Below are positions 33,819 to 44,750 of a stretch of DNA of 64,000 nt, piece after piece (within the stretch, counting starts at the first letter, position 1; each line of letters opens with the position of its first letter). The notes under the pieces are model-generated. The model made no database searches. It was not told the DNA's origin and was given only the letters and a program-made list of their open reading frames with translations. This DNA comes from an uncultured Pelagibacteraceae bacterium (GTDB lineage Bacteria > Pseudomonadota > Alphaproteobacteria > Pelagibacterales > Pelagibacteraceae): contig CACPFY010000002.1 in NCBI GenBank assembly GCA_902633335.1, positions 62,001 through 126,000 of the forward strand. The letters run 5' to 3'. The position numbers and the translations under genes were made by a program.

Positions 33819-35345
33819 CTAATTAGTTTTAAAACTTCTTAAATTGAGTATTTTTAAAAAATAACAAATTAAAAAATACAATAAAGCTACGAAGATTACT
33901 ATAAATAATAAGTATAAAATTTTATAATCACTAGAATAACTCAAGTTTTTTGCAAAAAAATTTAAGTTTTTGTGAAAAACATAAGACATAATAGAAGTGG
34001 AAAATACTATCTTCATAAATTTAGTATAAAACGTTGGTTCAATTTTTAAATATCCAATTTTTAAAAGAGTATATAGGTAATAAAGAACCCCAATCCAAGT
34101 AGATAGAGTTGTTGCAATTGGAATAATTATAAATCCAATTTGTTTAAAAAATAAAACACTAATGACAATGTTGATAATGACAACAACTGATGAGATTTTG
34201 AATGGTGTCATCGTGTTATCTCTAGCAAAAAAGAAATTTGCAAATATTTTTAATGCTGCAAACGCTGGTATACCATAACCAAAGTAACTCAATGCAAGTG
34301 ATGTTTGTTCAATGTCATTTTCTGTAAAAGATCCATAACCAAACAAAGCATTTACTATTTCATCAGAGCCAATAATTAAAGCTATGCTTGCTGGCAATGA
34401 TAATAATAAAGATAATTCTAAAGACTTATTTTGAATCTTATTTGCTTCATTAATTTTTTTATTTTTAATTAATTTGCTCAGTAGTGGTAGTGATACAGTG
34501 CTCACCGCAATACCAGCTATAGCAAGATTAATTTGATAAACTCTATCTGCATAGTAAAGATAAGAAACTGCCCCAGATTGAAATGATGCTATAATCGTTC
34601 CTACCAAGATACTTATTTGTATTACTCCAGAGGAAAAAATACTAGGCAAAAGTTTTTTTAAAAAAAATTTTACTTTTTGTCTTATTTTGTTTTTAAAAAC
34701 TAAAGAGGGCTGATAATATTTTGAAGCAAAAAAAATTAAAAAAATCAATTGTATAAGACCTGATATTGAAACCCCGTAAGATAAATTCAGTGCGTAATCT
34801 AAATTATAATTATATGAAATAATTAAAGATAATATTAAAATTAAATTTAAAAAAATTGGTGCAGCTGCAGCGGCAGCAAACTTATTTTCAGTGTTTAAAA
34901 TTCCGGCGAAAAAAGAAGATAAGCTTACAAAGGCTAAAAAGGGGAAAGTAATTCTAGTTAAATCCACGGCTAAATTAAATTTAGTATTATCTTCTATAAA
35001 TCCTGGAGCAATTAGATAAACTACATACGGAGTAAGAATTTCTACTATTAAAACTACTATTAGAAGGCCCAAGGTCAATAAAGTCAAAACTTCATCTGCA
35101 AATCTTTTGCCTTGTGCCTTGCTTTTCAATTTTTCAGAAGCATAACTTGGAATAAATGCTGCATTAAATGTGCCTTCTGCAAATAATCTTCTGAAAGTAT
35201 TAGGAAGCCTGAACGCTACAAAAAAAGCATCAGCGTATATAGAAGTTCCTAAAAATATTGCTATCAATATATCCCTGAAATAACCGAGAACTCGGCTCAG
35301 CATAGTATAAAAACTAAATACAGTAGTAGAGGATAATAAATTCAT
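33819..35345 (-). CDS. murJ: Lipid II flippase MurJ/MviN
   Basis: [40 protein letters not shown]; many TM helices. Confidence 0.94.
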   Translation of the reverse strand: MNLLSSTTVFSFYTMLSRVLGYFRDILIAIFLGTSIYADAFFVAFRLPNTFRRLFAEGTFNAAFIPSYASEKLKSKAQGKRFADEVLTLLTLGLLIVVLIVEILTPYVVYLIAPGFIEDNTKFNLAVDLTRITFPFLAFVSLSSFFAGILNTENKFAAAAAAPIFLNLILILSLIISYNYNLDYALNLSYGVSISGLIQLIFLIFFASKYYQPSLVFKNKIRQKVKFFLKKLLPSIFSSGVIQISILVGTIIASFQSGAVSYLYYADRVYQINLAIAGIAVSTVSLPLLSKLIKNKKINEANKIQNKSLELSLLLSLPASIALIIGSDEIVNALFGYGSFTENDIEQTSLALSYFGYGIPAFAALKIFANFFFARDNTMTPFKISSVVVIINIVISVLFFKQIGFIIIPIATTLSTWIGVLYYLYTLLKIGYLKIEPTFYTKFMKIVFSTSIMSYVFHKNLNFFAKNLSYSSDYKILYLLFIVIFVALLYFLICYFLKILNLRSFKTN

Positions 35346-35402
35346 AATTAAGACAAAATTTTTAGTGATATATTCACTTATATATTACATACTCAAAATC
35401 TG

Positions 35403-37688
35403 ATGACAAAAAAATCAAAAATTGATCATTATACAGATAAAGAGGCTTTAGATTTTCATATAGGGAATAAGTCTGGCAAAATTGAGGTTAATTCTTCAAA
35501 ACCCCTTATTTCAAAAAGAGATTTATCACTCGCTTATTCGCCTGGGGTAGCTGCACCAGTCAAAGAAATTTCTAAAGACTCTGCAAAAGCCTACGACTAC
35601 ACCTCTAAAGGAAATTTAGTAGCAGTTATTAGTAACGGCTCCGCAATTCTTGGTTTAGGAAATTTAGGCTCATTAGCTTCAAAGCCTGTGATGGAGGGTA
35701 AAGCAGTATTGTTTAAAAGGTTTGCAGACATAGACTCCATTGATATTGAAATAGATAACTCAAATTCAGCTGAAATTATTTCAACAATTAAAAACATAGC
35801 AGGCACTTTTGGTGGTATAAATCTTGAGGATATTGCTGCTCCTGATTGTTTCATTATAGAACAGAAGTTAAAAGAAATTTTAGATATACCTGTCTTTCAC
35901 GACGATCAACATGGAACAGCAATTATAACAACAGCAGCATTAATAAATGCATTAGATATTTCAAAGAAAAAAGTTAACGAAGTTAAAATAGTTGTGAACG
36001 GAGCAGGTGCTTCGGCAATAGCATGTACAAATTTATTTAAAAAAATAGGCGTAAAAAGTGAAAATGTAATTATGTGTGATCGAAAAGGTGTAATTTACAA
36101 AGGAAGAAGTCAAGTAGATCAATTCAAATCTGCTCATGCTGTTGAAACTAAACTTAGAACCTTAGAGCAGGCTATGAAAGGAGCCGATGTATTTCTAGGG
36201 CTATCCGCAAAAGATGTTGTTAATCGAAACATGATTAAATCAATGGCAAAAAATCCCATAGTATTCGCGTGTGCGAATCCAGATCCTGAGATTAAACCAG
36301 AAATAATAAATGAAGTACGTAGTGATGTAATAATTGCAACTGGAAGATCAGACTATCCTAATCAAGTTAATAATTTAATAGGTTTTCCATATATTTTTAG
36401 GGGGGCATTGGATGTAAGGGCTAAGATTATTAACGACGAAATGAAAGTTGCTGCAGCTAATGCAATTGCATTACTAGCAAGAGAAGATGTACCAGATGAG
36501 GTTGTTGCAGCTTATGGAGGTGAAAGACCAAAGTATGGAAAAGAATATATTATACCGTCAACATTTGACCCTAGATTAGTTCGAAGAATTCCTTCTGCTG
36601 TAGCTGAAGCTGCAATGAAAAGCGGTGTAGCGAAAAAGAAAATTGAAAATTTGGAGGACTATAAAGATCAACTTTCTGCAAGATTAGATCCATCCATGTC
36701 TTTGATGCAAGGTATAAATGCAAACATTAAAAAAAGCCCTAAGAGGGTTGTTTTTGCGGAAGGCGAAGACCAAAATATGCTTAAAGCAGCTATTGAATTT
36801 GGAAAAAATAAATTAGGAACTCCGGTTGTAATAGGAAATGAAAAAAGAGTTAAAGAAACTCTTAAAAATATAGGTTTAGATGAAAATTTTAAAATTGAAA
36901 TCGTCAATTCAACAAATAAAGAAAAGAGAGAAAAATATACAAAGTATTTATACGAAAAACTTCAAAGGACAGGACAACTTGAAAGAGATGTAGATCGTTT
37001 AGTTAGAAATGACAGGATAGCCTTCGGTTCTTCCATGATTGCTTGTAAAGATGCAGATGCAATGGTTACTGGTAATATAAGACATTACGCTGCTTCTGTA
37101 GAAAAATTAAAATATGTTTGTGATGCAAGAAAAGGAGAGCCTATATTTGGAATGACATTGATGGTTTTTAAAGGTAGAACTGTTTTAGTTGCTGATACAA
37201 ATGTAGAAGATTTTCCATCAGCTGAAAGATTAGTAGAGATTTCAAAATCTTGTGTAAGGGTATCTAAATTATTTGGTTTTGATCCTAAGGTTGCTTTTTT
37301 ATCTCATTCTACTTTTGGTAAGCCAATTTCTAGAAATACTAAGCATGTTAGAGATGCAATAGATTTATTGAAAGGGGAAAAAGTTGATTTTGATTTTGAC
37401 GGAGAAATGCAGCCGGATGTAGCCTTAAATCCAATATACCAAGAGGTTTATCCCTTTTCAAAAATAGTTGGAAAAGCAAATATTTTAATTATGCCTGCTT
37501 TACACAGTGCTGCAATATCAACTAAATTAATGAAATCATTTGGAGGCGCTAAACTAATTGGACCATTATTAATTGGATTAGATTTGCCGATTGAAGTGGC
37601 ACCGTTGCGATCTAGTACATCTGATATTTTAAATCTTGCTTCAATTGCAGCTTATTCAGCTGAAATAATTGATTATAATAAAAACTAA
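35403..37688 (+). CDS. maeB: NADP-dependent malic enzyme with C-terminal phosphotransacetylase-like domain
   Basis: LSLAYSPGVAAPVKEI, HDDQHGTAIITTAALINA; long C-terminal PTA-type domain. Confidence 0.93.
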   Translation: MTKKSKIDHYTDKEALDFHIGNKSGKIEVNSSKPLISKRDLSLAYSPGVAAPVKEISKDSAKAYDYTSKGNLVAVISNGSAILGLGNLGSLASKPVMEGKAVLFKRFADIDSIDIEIDNSNSAEIISTIKNIAGTFGGINLEDIAAPDCFIIEQKLKEILDIPVFHDDQHGTAIITTAALINALDISKKKVNEVKIVVNGAGASAIACTNLFKKIGVKSENVIMCDRKGVIYKGRSQVDQFKSAHAVETKLRTLEQAMKGADVFLGLSAKDVVNRNMIKSMAKNPIVFACANPDPEIKPEIINEVRSDVIIATGRSDYPNQVNNLIGFPYIFRGALDVRAKIINDEMKVAAANAIALLAREDVPDEVVAAYGGERPKYGKEYIIPSTFDPRLVRRIPSAVAEAAMKSGVAKKKIENLEDYKDQLSARLDPSMSLMQGINANIKKSPKRVVFAEGEDQNMLKAAIEFGKNKLGTPVVIGNEKRVKETLKNIGLDENFKIEIVNSTNKEKREKYTKYLYEKLQRTGQLERDVDRLVRNDRIAFGSSMIACKDADAMVTGNIRHYAASVEKLKYVCDARKGEPIFGMTLMVFKGRTVLVADTNVEDFPSAERLVEISKSCVRVSKLFGFDPKVAFLSHSTFGKPISRNTKHVRDAIDLLKGEKVDFDFDGEMQPDVALNPIYQEVYPFSKIVGKANILIMPALHSAAISTKLMKSFGGAKLIGPLLIGLDLPIEVAPLRSSTSDILNLASIAAYSAEIIDYNKN

Positions 37689-38266
37689 ATTTTATTTCTA
37701 CTAAGCTCAGATACTAAATAAATAGAAGGAATTACTTTTTCAACGTCATATATCTTCTCAGCTTCTAATAGAACTTCTTTTTTTTCATCATTATTCATTG
37801 CGATACCAAAAATATAAATTTTTTTGTTAATTGTTTCTATAGTGTAATTTCTAGCTTTAGTTTTTTTATTGAAAATTAAAGCAGTTCTCAATTGGCTTGT
37901 GATAAGAATATCTTTAGCTGTCTGTTTAAAATTAGAGTCCCCTTTTATTGTTATTGCATTTTTTACTTCTCTAACACCTTTTGTTTCCCAGGCTAATTTT
38001 GTAATTTTAATTTTCTCTTCCGGCTCGTCAACTTTTCCGGACAAGAAAATTCGACCGTCTAGCACTTCGACTTGAATACTCAAAAAATATTTCTTCTCAT
38101 TCAAAGATAATCTCGCGACTAAATTTTTTTGCATTATTGTGTCGTCTATTTGCATGCCAATAGTTCTTGGGTCAAAAGTTATATCAACTCCTGCACCCCA
38201 TCGACCCGCAGATGAACAGCTCGTTAAAAATATTATTATTAAAATTATTGATAAATAAATTCTCAT
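37685..38266 (-). CDS. BON-domain lipoprotein (OsmY/YraP-like)
   Basis: Lipobox LTSCSS; two BON-like repeats (VEVLDGRIFLSGKVDEPEEKIKITKLAWETKGVREVKNAI). Confidence 0.8.
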   Translation of the reverse strand: MRIYLSIILIIIFLTSCSSAGRWGAGVDITFDPRTIGMQIDDTIMQKNLVARLSLNEKKYFLSIQVEVLDGRIFLSGKVDEPEEKIKITKLAWETKGVREVKNAITIKGDSNFKQTAKDILITSQLRTALIFNKKTKARNYTIETINKKIYIFGIAMNNDEKKEVLLEAEKIYDVEKVIPSIYLVSELSRNKI

Positions 38267-39093
38267 TTTTTATTCTTTATGCAAAGGTTGTAAATAATTT
38301 TTTTTGATACTCCTTCTTTTTTAGATATCAATTCGACTGTATCTTTTACAGTATAATTTTTTAGATATTTTTTAACTAAAGAATCTATTTTATCATTGTC
38401 GGTTGTTAATAACTCCTTTTTTATTTTTTCAGAAATAATAATTGTTAACTCTCCTTTTAATTGTGTTTTAAAAAGAGTTAAGTTATCAATAGATTGTCTA
38501 TAATAGGTTTCATATTTTTTTGTCATTTCCCTTGCTATAAATATATTTCTTCCGGAAAAATATTTTTTGAAGTGTTTGATGTAAAAATTTATTTTTATTG
38601 CTGGAACAAAAAACACTAGTGAAAATCCTTCAATATTGAGTTTTTTTAATGCTTTATTTAATTCATTTTCAGTCTTGGGAAGAAAACCATAAAATGAAAA
38701 TTTATCTCCGAAACCTGATAAACTTACAGCTGATGAAATAGCTGAAGGCCCCGGGACAGTAAAGATTTGATGTTCATTTTTAATACATTCATTAATAATG
38801 ATATTTCCAGGGTCTGATAATACTGGTGTACCTGCATCTGAAATTAAAGACAAAATTTTGCCCTCATTTAAATATTGTATAATTTTAATTAAAGATTTTT
38901 TCTCATTAAACTTATGATAAGGAATTAATCTACTTTTTATGTTAAATTTATTTAAAAGTTTTGAAGAGTGTCTCGTATCTTCACAAAGTATAAAGTCTGA
39001 GTTTTTTAAAATTTTTATTGCTCGAAGGGTAATATCTTCTAAATTTCCAATTGGCGTAGAAACAATATATAAACCTTTTTTGAAATCACTCAT
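38263..39093 (-). CDS. rsmI: 16S rRNA (cytidine-2'-O)-methyltransferase
   Basis: YIVSTPIGNLEDITLRAI, CEDTRHSSKLL, SDAGTPVLSDPG, VPGPSA. Confidence 0.95.
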   Translation of the reverse strand: MSDFKKGLYIVSTPIGNLEDITLRAIKILKNSDFILCEDTRHSSKLLNKFNIKSRLIPYHKFNEKKSLIKIIQYLNEGKILSLISDAGTPVLSDPGNIIINECIKNEHQIFTVPGPSAISSAVSLSGFGDKFSFYGFLPKTENELNKALKKLNIEGFSLVFFVPAIKINFYIKHFKKYFSGRNIFIAREMTKKYETYYRQSIDNLTLFKTQLKGELTIIISEKIKKELLTTDNDKIDSLVKKYLKNYTVKDTVELISKKEGVSKKIIYNLCIKNKK

Positions 39094-39099
39094 AATCTA

Positions 39100-40254
39100 A
39101 TGTTTAAAAAAATAACTATTATTACTTATATATTATTATTCTTTAATTTTAACTCTTTTGCAGATGAAAATGAAAAATATCTTAAAGTAGGTCTACTAGC
39201 ACCATTTAGTGGGGAATACAAAAATTTGGGTCAATCGATAATGCTTTCACTTCAGCTTGCGCTAGATGAAATTGGTGATGAAAATATAAAGATTTATCCA
39301 AGAGACTCGGGTTTTAATAACTCAGAAAAATTAATTCAGTCTGTTGAGACTCTAAGGGAAGAAAATATAAAGATTGTGATCGGACCTATTAGTCATAAAG
39401 ATTTTAAACACTTATCAAGTTTTAAAGATATGATTTTTATTTCTCCATCAAATATTGATCCCAAGATTCAAAATAATATTTTAAGTGTGGGTGTCAGCCT
39501 AGAGTCACAAATTAAATCTATCGAGAATTTTATTAAAGAAAAGAAAAGAAAAAAAACTATAATCATGTATCCGAAAAACGAATATACGCCTCTTATTGAT
39601 GCAAAAATAAACAGTATAAATATTAATAATAAAAAGATATTTAGATATAGTTCTGACCCCAAAGTTCTCACAAGTGATATCGAAAAATTAACTAATTATA
39701 AACAAAGAAAAAGAAATTTAGTTTCAAGGGTAAAAATATTGGAAGAAAAAGATGATGAAGCTTCAAAAATAGAACTCAAAAGATTAGAGCAAAGATATAC
39801 TATTGGTAAAGTAAATTTTGACTCTGTGGTAATAATTGATTTCGGTGATAGCCTAAAAAGTGTGCTGACTTCATTAGTCTATTCGGATGTTGATCAAAAA
39901 GAAGTTTTAATAGTAACTGTCAATCAATGGTTTGATAAAAGTATTTTTTTAGAAAACTCTATAGAGAATTTATACTATCCATCTGTAGATATTAAAAATT
40001 TTCAAAAATACAAAAAAAAATATTCAAAAATATATGGTTTACAACCAACTGAAATTACTATTTTAACATATGATGCTCTTGGACTTATTTATTACATATG
40101 GAATAAAAAAAATTATAAAATTACTTCTATAAAAGATTTTATTATAAAAGATAATATTAAAGGTAAAATTGGAACTTTTAGTATCAAAGAAGGTAAATTA
40201 ATTCAAAAACTTAATATTTATAAAGTGTCAGATAAAAAATTTATTAAATTTTAA
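39100..40254 (+). CDS. LppC/LpoA-like periplasmic-binding-fold protein
   Basis: Signal peptide then KVGLLAPFSGEYKNLGQSIMLSLQLALDEI; divergent from rsmI as is common for lpoA-like genes. Confidence 0.78.
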   Translation: MFKKITIITYILLFFNFNSFADENEKYLKVGLLAPFSGEYKNLGQSIMLSLQLALDEIGDENIKIYPRDSGFNNSEKLIQSVETLREENIKIVIGPISHKDFKHLSSFKDMIFISPSNIDPKIQNNILSVGVSLESQIKSIENFIKEKKRKKTIIMYPKNEYTPLIDAKINSININNKKIFRYSSDPKVLTSDIEKLTNYKQRKRNLVSRVKILEEKDDEASKIELKRLEQRYTIGKVNFDSVVIIDFGDSLKSVLTSLVYSDVDQKEVLIVTVNQWFDKSIFLENSIENLYYPSVDIKNFQKYKKKYSKIYGLQPTEITILTYDALGLIYYIWNKKNYKITSIKDFIIKDNIKGKIGTFSIKEGKLIQKLNIYKVSDKKFIKF

Positions 40255-40827
40255 TTTATTTTTTAATTTCTTAAAAGCTCTACTTCTATGATCAATTTTC
40301 ATTTTTTTGGATGTACTAATTTGGCCAAACGAAAGCTTAGAATTTTTAGGAATAAAAATTGGATCATACCCAAATCCTTTGTTTCCTAACATTTTATAAG
40401 AAATATTTCCATCAACTATGCCGATAGAAGTAATTATTTTTTTTTTGTTTAATTTTATTGATAAACTGCAAATGAATCTTGCCCTTCTGTTCTTTTTATC
40501 TTTAATCTTTTTTAAGATCTTAAGCATTGCTTTTTTAAAACTTCCACTTCTTTTTGCCCATCTTGCCGAATAAATTCCTGGTTTTTTTTTTAATACTGAT
40601 ATTTCTAATCCAGAGTCGTCTGATAAGGATATTAGTTTAGATTTTTTATAAAAATAATTAGCTTTAAGCTCTGAATTTGATCTAAAAGTTTTGCCCGTTT
40701 CTCTTGGAGCCTTAATTTTTAAACTTTTTGGTGAGATTTTTTTTATTTTTTTGCTAATTAATTTACTTATTTCTCTAAATTTTCCATCATTATGGGTGCC
40801 TATAAGCAATAATTCATTTTTTTTCAT
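40228..40827 (-). CDS. rdgB: XTP/dITP diphosphatase (RdgB/HAM1)
   Basis: LIGTHNDGKFREISKLI, SLSDDSGLEISVL, GNKGFGYDPIFIP. Confidence 0.92.
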   Translation of the reverse strand: MKKNELLLIGTHNDGKFREISKLISKKIKKISPKSLKIKAPRETGKTFRSNSELKANYFYKKSKLISLSDDSGLEISVLKKKPGIYSARWAKRSGSFKKAMLKILKKIKDKKNRRARFICSLSIKLNKKKIITSIGIVDGNISYKMLGNKGFGYDPIFIPKNSKLSFGQISTSKKMKIDHRSRAFKKLKNKLKFNKFFI

Positions 40828-40870
40828 TTAATACTAGTAATTGTGGTTTTCAATATTATATAGCAGTTAT

Positions 40871-41440
40871 ATGAGTAAATTTAACAAAGACGAAAATAAA
40901 AATAAAGAGGATAATAAGTCTACGACTAGTGAGGGGACAGATGTAAAAGTCGAGCTCACTATTGAAGAAAAACTAAAACGATCTGAGGAAAAACTTTTAA
41001 GATCTTTGGCAGACTCTGAAAATCAAAGAAGGAGATTTGAAAAGGAAATTAAGGATGCTTTTGATTTTGGGGGCTTTAATTTTGCTAAAGAAATGTTAAC
41101 TTCGCTAGATAATCTACAAAGAGCAAAAAAATCAATTCAAGATGATGAGGTGCTTAAAAAAAGTAAAGAATTTGAAAAATTTCTCAAAAATATTGAAATA
41201 ATTGAAAAAGATTTAATTTCTACTTTTGAAAAAAATAAAATCACAAAAATTGATTGTTTGAATAAAATTTTTGATCCAAATTTTCATCAAGCAATGTTAG
41301 AAATTGAAGATGATAAGGTTGATCAGGGCACTATTTTACAAGAAATTCAACCAGGTTTTATGTTTGGTGAGAGATTATTGAGACCATCTTTTGTAGGAAT
41401 ATCAAAGAAAAAGGGTGAAAAAAATGACAAAAATAAATAA
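40871..41440 (+). CDS. grpE: GrpE co-chaperone
   Basis: SLADSENQRRRFEKEIKDAFDFGGFNFAKEML...HQAMLEIEDD; ATG at 40871 (MSKFNKDE) preferred over track start 40841. Confidence 0.92.
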   Translation: MSKFNKDENKNKEDNKSTTSEGTDVKVELTIEEKLKRSEEKLLRSLADSENQRRRFEKEIKDAFDFGGFNFAKEMLTSLDNLQRAKKSIQDDEVLKKSKEFEKFLKNIEIIEKDLISTFEKNKITKIDCLNKIFDPNFHQAMLEIEDDKVDQGTILQEIQPGFMFGERLLRPSFVGISKKKGEKNDKNK

Positions 41441-41448
41441 AAAAACGC

Positions 41449-41476
41449 CTTGTAGAATAGCATTTAAACCCCATAT
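41449..41476 (+). promoter_or_regulatory. Putative sigma-32 heat-shock promoter for dnaK: CTTGTA-N14-CCCCATAT
   Basis: CTTGTA at 41449-41454, 14-nt spacer, CCCCATAT at 41469-41476, 23 nt before the dnaK ATG. Confidence 0.65.
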
Positions 41477-41499
41477 AGGAACTGTAAACAAAGGAAAAC

Positions 41500-43425
41500 A
41501 TGAGTAGAGTTATAGGAATAGATTTAGGAACAACGAATTCTTGTGTAGCTATAATGGATGGTACACAAGCTAAGGTATTAGAAAATGCTGAGGGTACGAG
41601 AACTACGCCTTCGGTAGTTGCTTTTTTAGAGAAAGAGGAAAAATTAGTTGGTCAACCCGCGAAAAGACAGGCGGTAACAAATCCTGAGGACACTATATTT
41701 GCGGTTAAAAGACTTATAGGTAGAAAGTTTGATGGGCCCTCAGTACAAAAAGATATTTCAAAAGTCCCTTATAAAATAATTAAATCTGAGAACGGTGATG
41801 CTTGGGTGGAGGGCAAAGGAAAGAAATATTCACCCGCTCAAATTTCAGCATTCGTTCTTCAGAAAATGAAAGAAACAGCAGAAAAATATTTAGGTCAAGC
41901 AGTTACAAAAGCAGTTATAACTGTACCTGCTTATTTTAACGACTCTCAAAGACAAGCAACAAAAGATGCTGGTAAAATTGCAGGATTAGAAGTTCTAAGG
42001 ATTATAAACGAACCAACTGCAGCCTCTTTAGCTTATGGTTTAGATAAAAAAGGCGGAAAAAAAATAGCAGTTTATGATTTAGGTGGAGGTACGTTTGACG
42101 TATCAATTTTAGAAATTGGTGATGGTGTATTTGAAGTAAAATCCACTAATGGAGATACCTTCCTAGGTGGTGAAGATTTCGACGATACTATTGTTGAATA
42201 TTTAATTAATGAATTTAAAAAAGACAATGGAATAGATCTAAAATCGGATAAGCTAGCATTACAAAGATTAAAAGAAGCTGCAGAAAAAGCAAAAATTGAA
42301 CTTTCATCAGCGACTCAAACTGAGATAAATTTACCATTTATTACAGCAGATAAATCTGGTCCAAAACACTTAAACTTAAAATTTACTAGAGCAAAATTAG
42401 AGGCTTTGGTTCAGGGTTTAATTGAGAGAACATTAACGCCTTGTAAAACAGCTTTAAAAGACTCTGGTTTTTCAGCTGCAGAAATTAATGAAGTAGTTTT
42501 AGTTGGAGGAATGACTAGAATGCCAAAGATTATAGAGACAGTAAAAAACTTTTTCGGGAAAGAACCTAACAAAAGTGTAAACCCGGATGAAGTTGTTGCA
42601 ATGGGTGCAGCAATTCAAGCTGGTGTGCTACAAGGTGATGTAAAAGATGTTTTGCTTTTGGATGTTACACCGTTGTCATTAGGTATTGAGACTTTGGGTG
42701 GCGTATCTACAAAACTTATAGATAAGAATACAACAATTCCTACTAAAAAAAGCCAAGTGTTTTCTACGGCAGAAGATAATCAGCCTGCAGTTTCTATTAG
42801 AGTTCTACAAGGTGAAAGAGAGATGGCAGCTGATAACAAGCTTTTAGGAAATTTTGAATTAGTTGGTATACCTCCGGCGGCGAGAGGAACTCCTCAAATT
42901 GAAGTGACTTTTGACATTGACGCAAATGGCATAGTAAGTGTTTCGGCAAAAGATAAAGGAACTGGAAAAGAACAGAAGATACAAATTCAAGCATCGGGCG
43001 GTTTATCTGAAGAAGAGATAAATAAAATGGTTAAAGATGCCGAAGCAAACAAAGAAGCTGATAAGAAAAAAAGAGATGGTGTTGATGCAAGAAATCAAGC
43101 AGACAGCATTGTCTTCTCAACTGAAAAGAGTTTAAAAGAACACGGTGATAAAGTTTCAGCTGAAGAGAAAAAAGCTATTGAGGCTGGTGTTTCTGATCTT
43201 AAAGAGGCCTTAAAAGGCACGGACACAGAGGATATAAAGAAAAAAACCCAAAGCCTTATTCAGGTTTCAATGAAACTTGGTGAAGCAATTTATAAGAGCC
43301 AACAAAAAGATCAGCCTAAAGATGATAAAAACAATAAAGATTCTAAAGATAAAGGCAATGATAAAGAGAATGTTGTTGACGCTGACTTCGAAGACGTAAA
43401 AGAAGACAAAGAAAAAAGCGCCTAG
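41500..43425 (+). CDS. dnaK: Chaperone DnaK (Hsp70)
   Basis: [33 protein letters not shown]-type and [12 protein letters not shown] motifs. Confidence 0.98.
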   Translation: MSRVIGIDLGTTNSCVAIMDGTQAKVLENAEGTRTTPSVVAFLEKEEKLVGQPAKRQAVTNPEDTIFAVKRLIGRKFDGPSVQKDISKVPYKIIKSENGDAWVEGKGKKYSPAQISAFVLQKMKETAEKYLGQAVTKAVITVPAYFNDSQRQATKDAGKIAGLEVLRIINEPTAASLAYGLDKKGGKKIAVYDLGGGTFDVSILEIGDGVFEVKSTNGDTFLGGEDFDDTIVEYLINEFKKDNGIDLKSDKLALQRLKEAAEKAKIELSSATQTEINLPFITADKSGPKHLNLKFTRAKLEALVQGLIERTLTPCKTALKDSGFSAAEINEVVLVGGMTRMPKIIETVKNFFGKEPNKSVNPDEVVAMGAAIQAGVLQGDVKDVLLLDVTPLSLGIETLGGVSTKLIDKNTTIPTKKSQVFSTAEDNQPAVSIRVLQGEREMAADNKLLGNFELVGIPPAARGTPQIEVTFDIDANGIVSVSAKDKGTGKEQKIQIQASGGLSEEEINKMVKDAEANKEADKKKRDGVDARNQADSIVFSTEKSLKEHGDKVSAEEKKAIEAGVSDLKEALKGTDTEDIKKKTQSLIQVSMKLGEAIYKSQQKDQPKDDKNNKDSKDKGNDKENVVDADFEDVKEDKEKSA

Positions 43426-43448
43426 GATAAAAAAAGGAGCAATTTCTT

Positions 43449-44576
43449 GTGGCAAAAAGAGATTATTATGAAATCTTAGGTGTATCTAAATCCGCTTCAA
43501 AGGATGAAATTAAAAAAGCTTATCGTAAACTAGCATTAAAATATCACCCTGATAAAAATAAAGGCGATAAAGCTTCGGAAGATAAATTTAAAGAGGCTAG
43601 TGAAGCTTATCATGTTTTATCTGACGATAAAAGAAAGACTAATTATGATCAATTCGGCCACGCGGCTTTTGAGGGTGGCGGAAATCAAGGATTTGGTAAT
43701 TTTGATTTTGGTTCATCATTCTCCGATATTTTTGAAGATTTTTTTGGTGACGATGTATTTGGAGGTGGAAGAAGATCTGGAAGAAGATCATCAAATAGAG
43801 GTAATGATTTAAGGTATGATGTTTCTATAAGTATGGAAGAGGCATATTCTGGTCTGAACAAAAAAGTAAATTACACCACTTACAAAAAATGTTCTAGATG
43901 TACAGGACAAGGATCTGAGCCTGGTTCAAAACCAATAACATGTAAATATTGCAGTGGTAGGGGTAAAGTAAGATCAAATCAAGGATTTTTTACAATCCAG
44001 CAAACTTGTCCTCAATGCAGTGGGTATGGTGAAACTATTAGCAATCCTTGCAAGCAGTGTAGTGGTAATGGCAAAGTACAAAGTAAAGAAAGTGTTTCAG
44101 TAAAAATTCCTAAAGGTGTTGATGATGGAACAAGAATTAGAGTCTCTGGCAAAGGAGAGGCTGGGAGCAAGGGAGGTTCTACAGGAGATTTATATTTATT
44201 CATTTCGGTTGATAATCATAATATTTTTAAAAGATCGGATGAACATTTGTATTTTGAGCTGCCTATTACATTTGCAGATGCTGCGTTAGGCACTTCTGTA
44301 GAAGTACCATCTATAGACGGCGGTAGAGCAAAGATTAAAATTCCTGCTGGAACACAACATGGAAAGCAACTCAGACTTAAAGGTAAAGGTATGCCGTTAC
44401 TTAGAGGTAGTGGTTGCGGTGACTTATATATAAAAATTATTACAGAGGTTCCATCAAGCTTAAATTCTAAGCAAAAGGAACTTTTAGAAGAGTTTAGAAA
44501 AATAGAATCAGAAAAATCTAGTCCAATTATTAAAAGTTTTTTTGAAAAAGCAAAACAATTCTGGAAAAAATCTTAA
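43449..44576 (+). CDS. dnaJ: Chaperone DnaJ, GTG start
   Basis: [36 protein letters not shown]; four CxxCxGxG repeats. Confidence 0.97.
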   Translation: MAKRDYYEILGVSKSASKDEIKKAYRKLALKYHPDKNKGDKASEDKFKEASEAYHVLSDDKRKTNYDQFGHAAFEGGGNQGFGNFDFGSSFSDIFEDFFGDDVFGGGRRSGRRSSNRGNDLRYDVSISMEEAYSGLNKKVNYTTYKKCSRCTGQGSEPGSKPITCKYCSGRGKVRSNQGFFTIQQTCPQCSGYGETISNPCKQCSGNGKVQSKESVSVKIPKGVDDGTRIRVSGKGEAGSKGGSTGDLYLFISVDNHNIFKRSDEHLYFELPITFADAALGTSVEVPSIDGGRAKIKIPAGTQHGKQLRLKGKGMPLLRGSGCGDLYIKIITEVPSSLNSKQKELLEEFRKIESEKSSPIIKSFFEKAKQFWKKS

Positions 44577-44582
44577 TTAATC

Positions 44583-44750
44583 ATGCCTATGCAAGAAATT
44601 ATGTCTGCTGTCTTTCTAATAGCAGTATTGTTTTTAGTTCTTCCCTCTTTTTTAAATACCAACAGAAAACGAAAGCAATTAATTCAAAATTTATCTATTT
44701 GGGCTATAATTGTACTAATTATTGTTGTAATTATTAATCTAATTATATAA
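44583..44750 (+). CDS. Small predicted membrane protein, 55 aa (not in ORF track)
   Basis: Hand translation MPMQEIMSAVFLIAVLFLVLPSFLNTNRKRKQLIQNLSIWAIIVLIIVVIINLII*; two TM helices; stop overlaps the dapB ATG by 1 nt. Confidence 0.65.
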   Translation: MPMQEIMSAVFLIAVLFLVLPSFLNTNRKRKQLIQNLSIWAIIVLIIVVIINLII

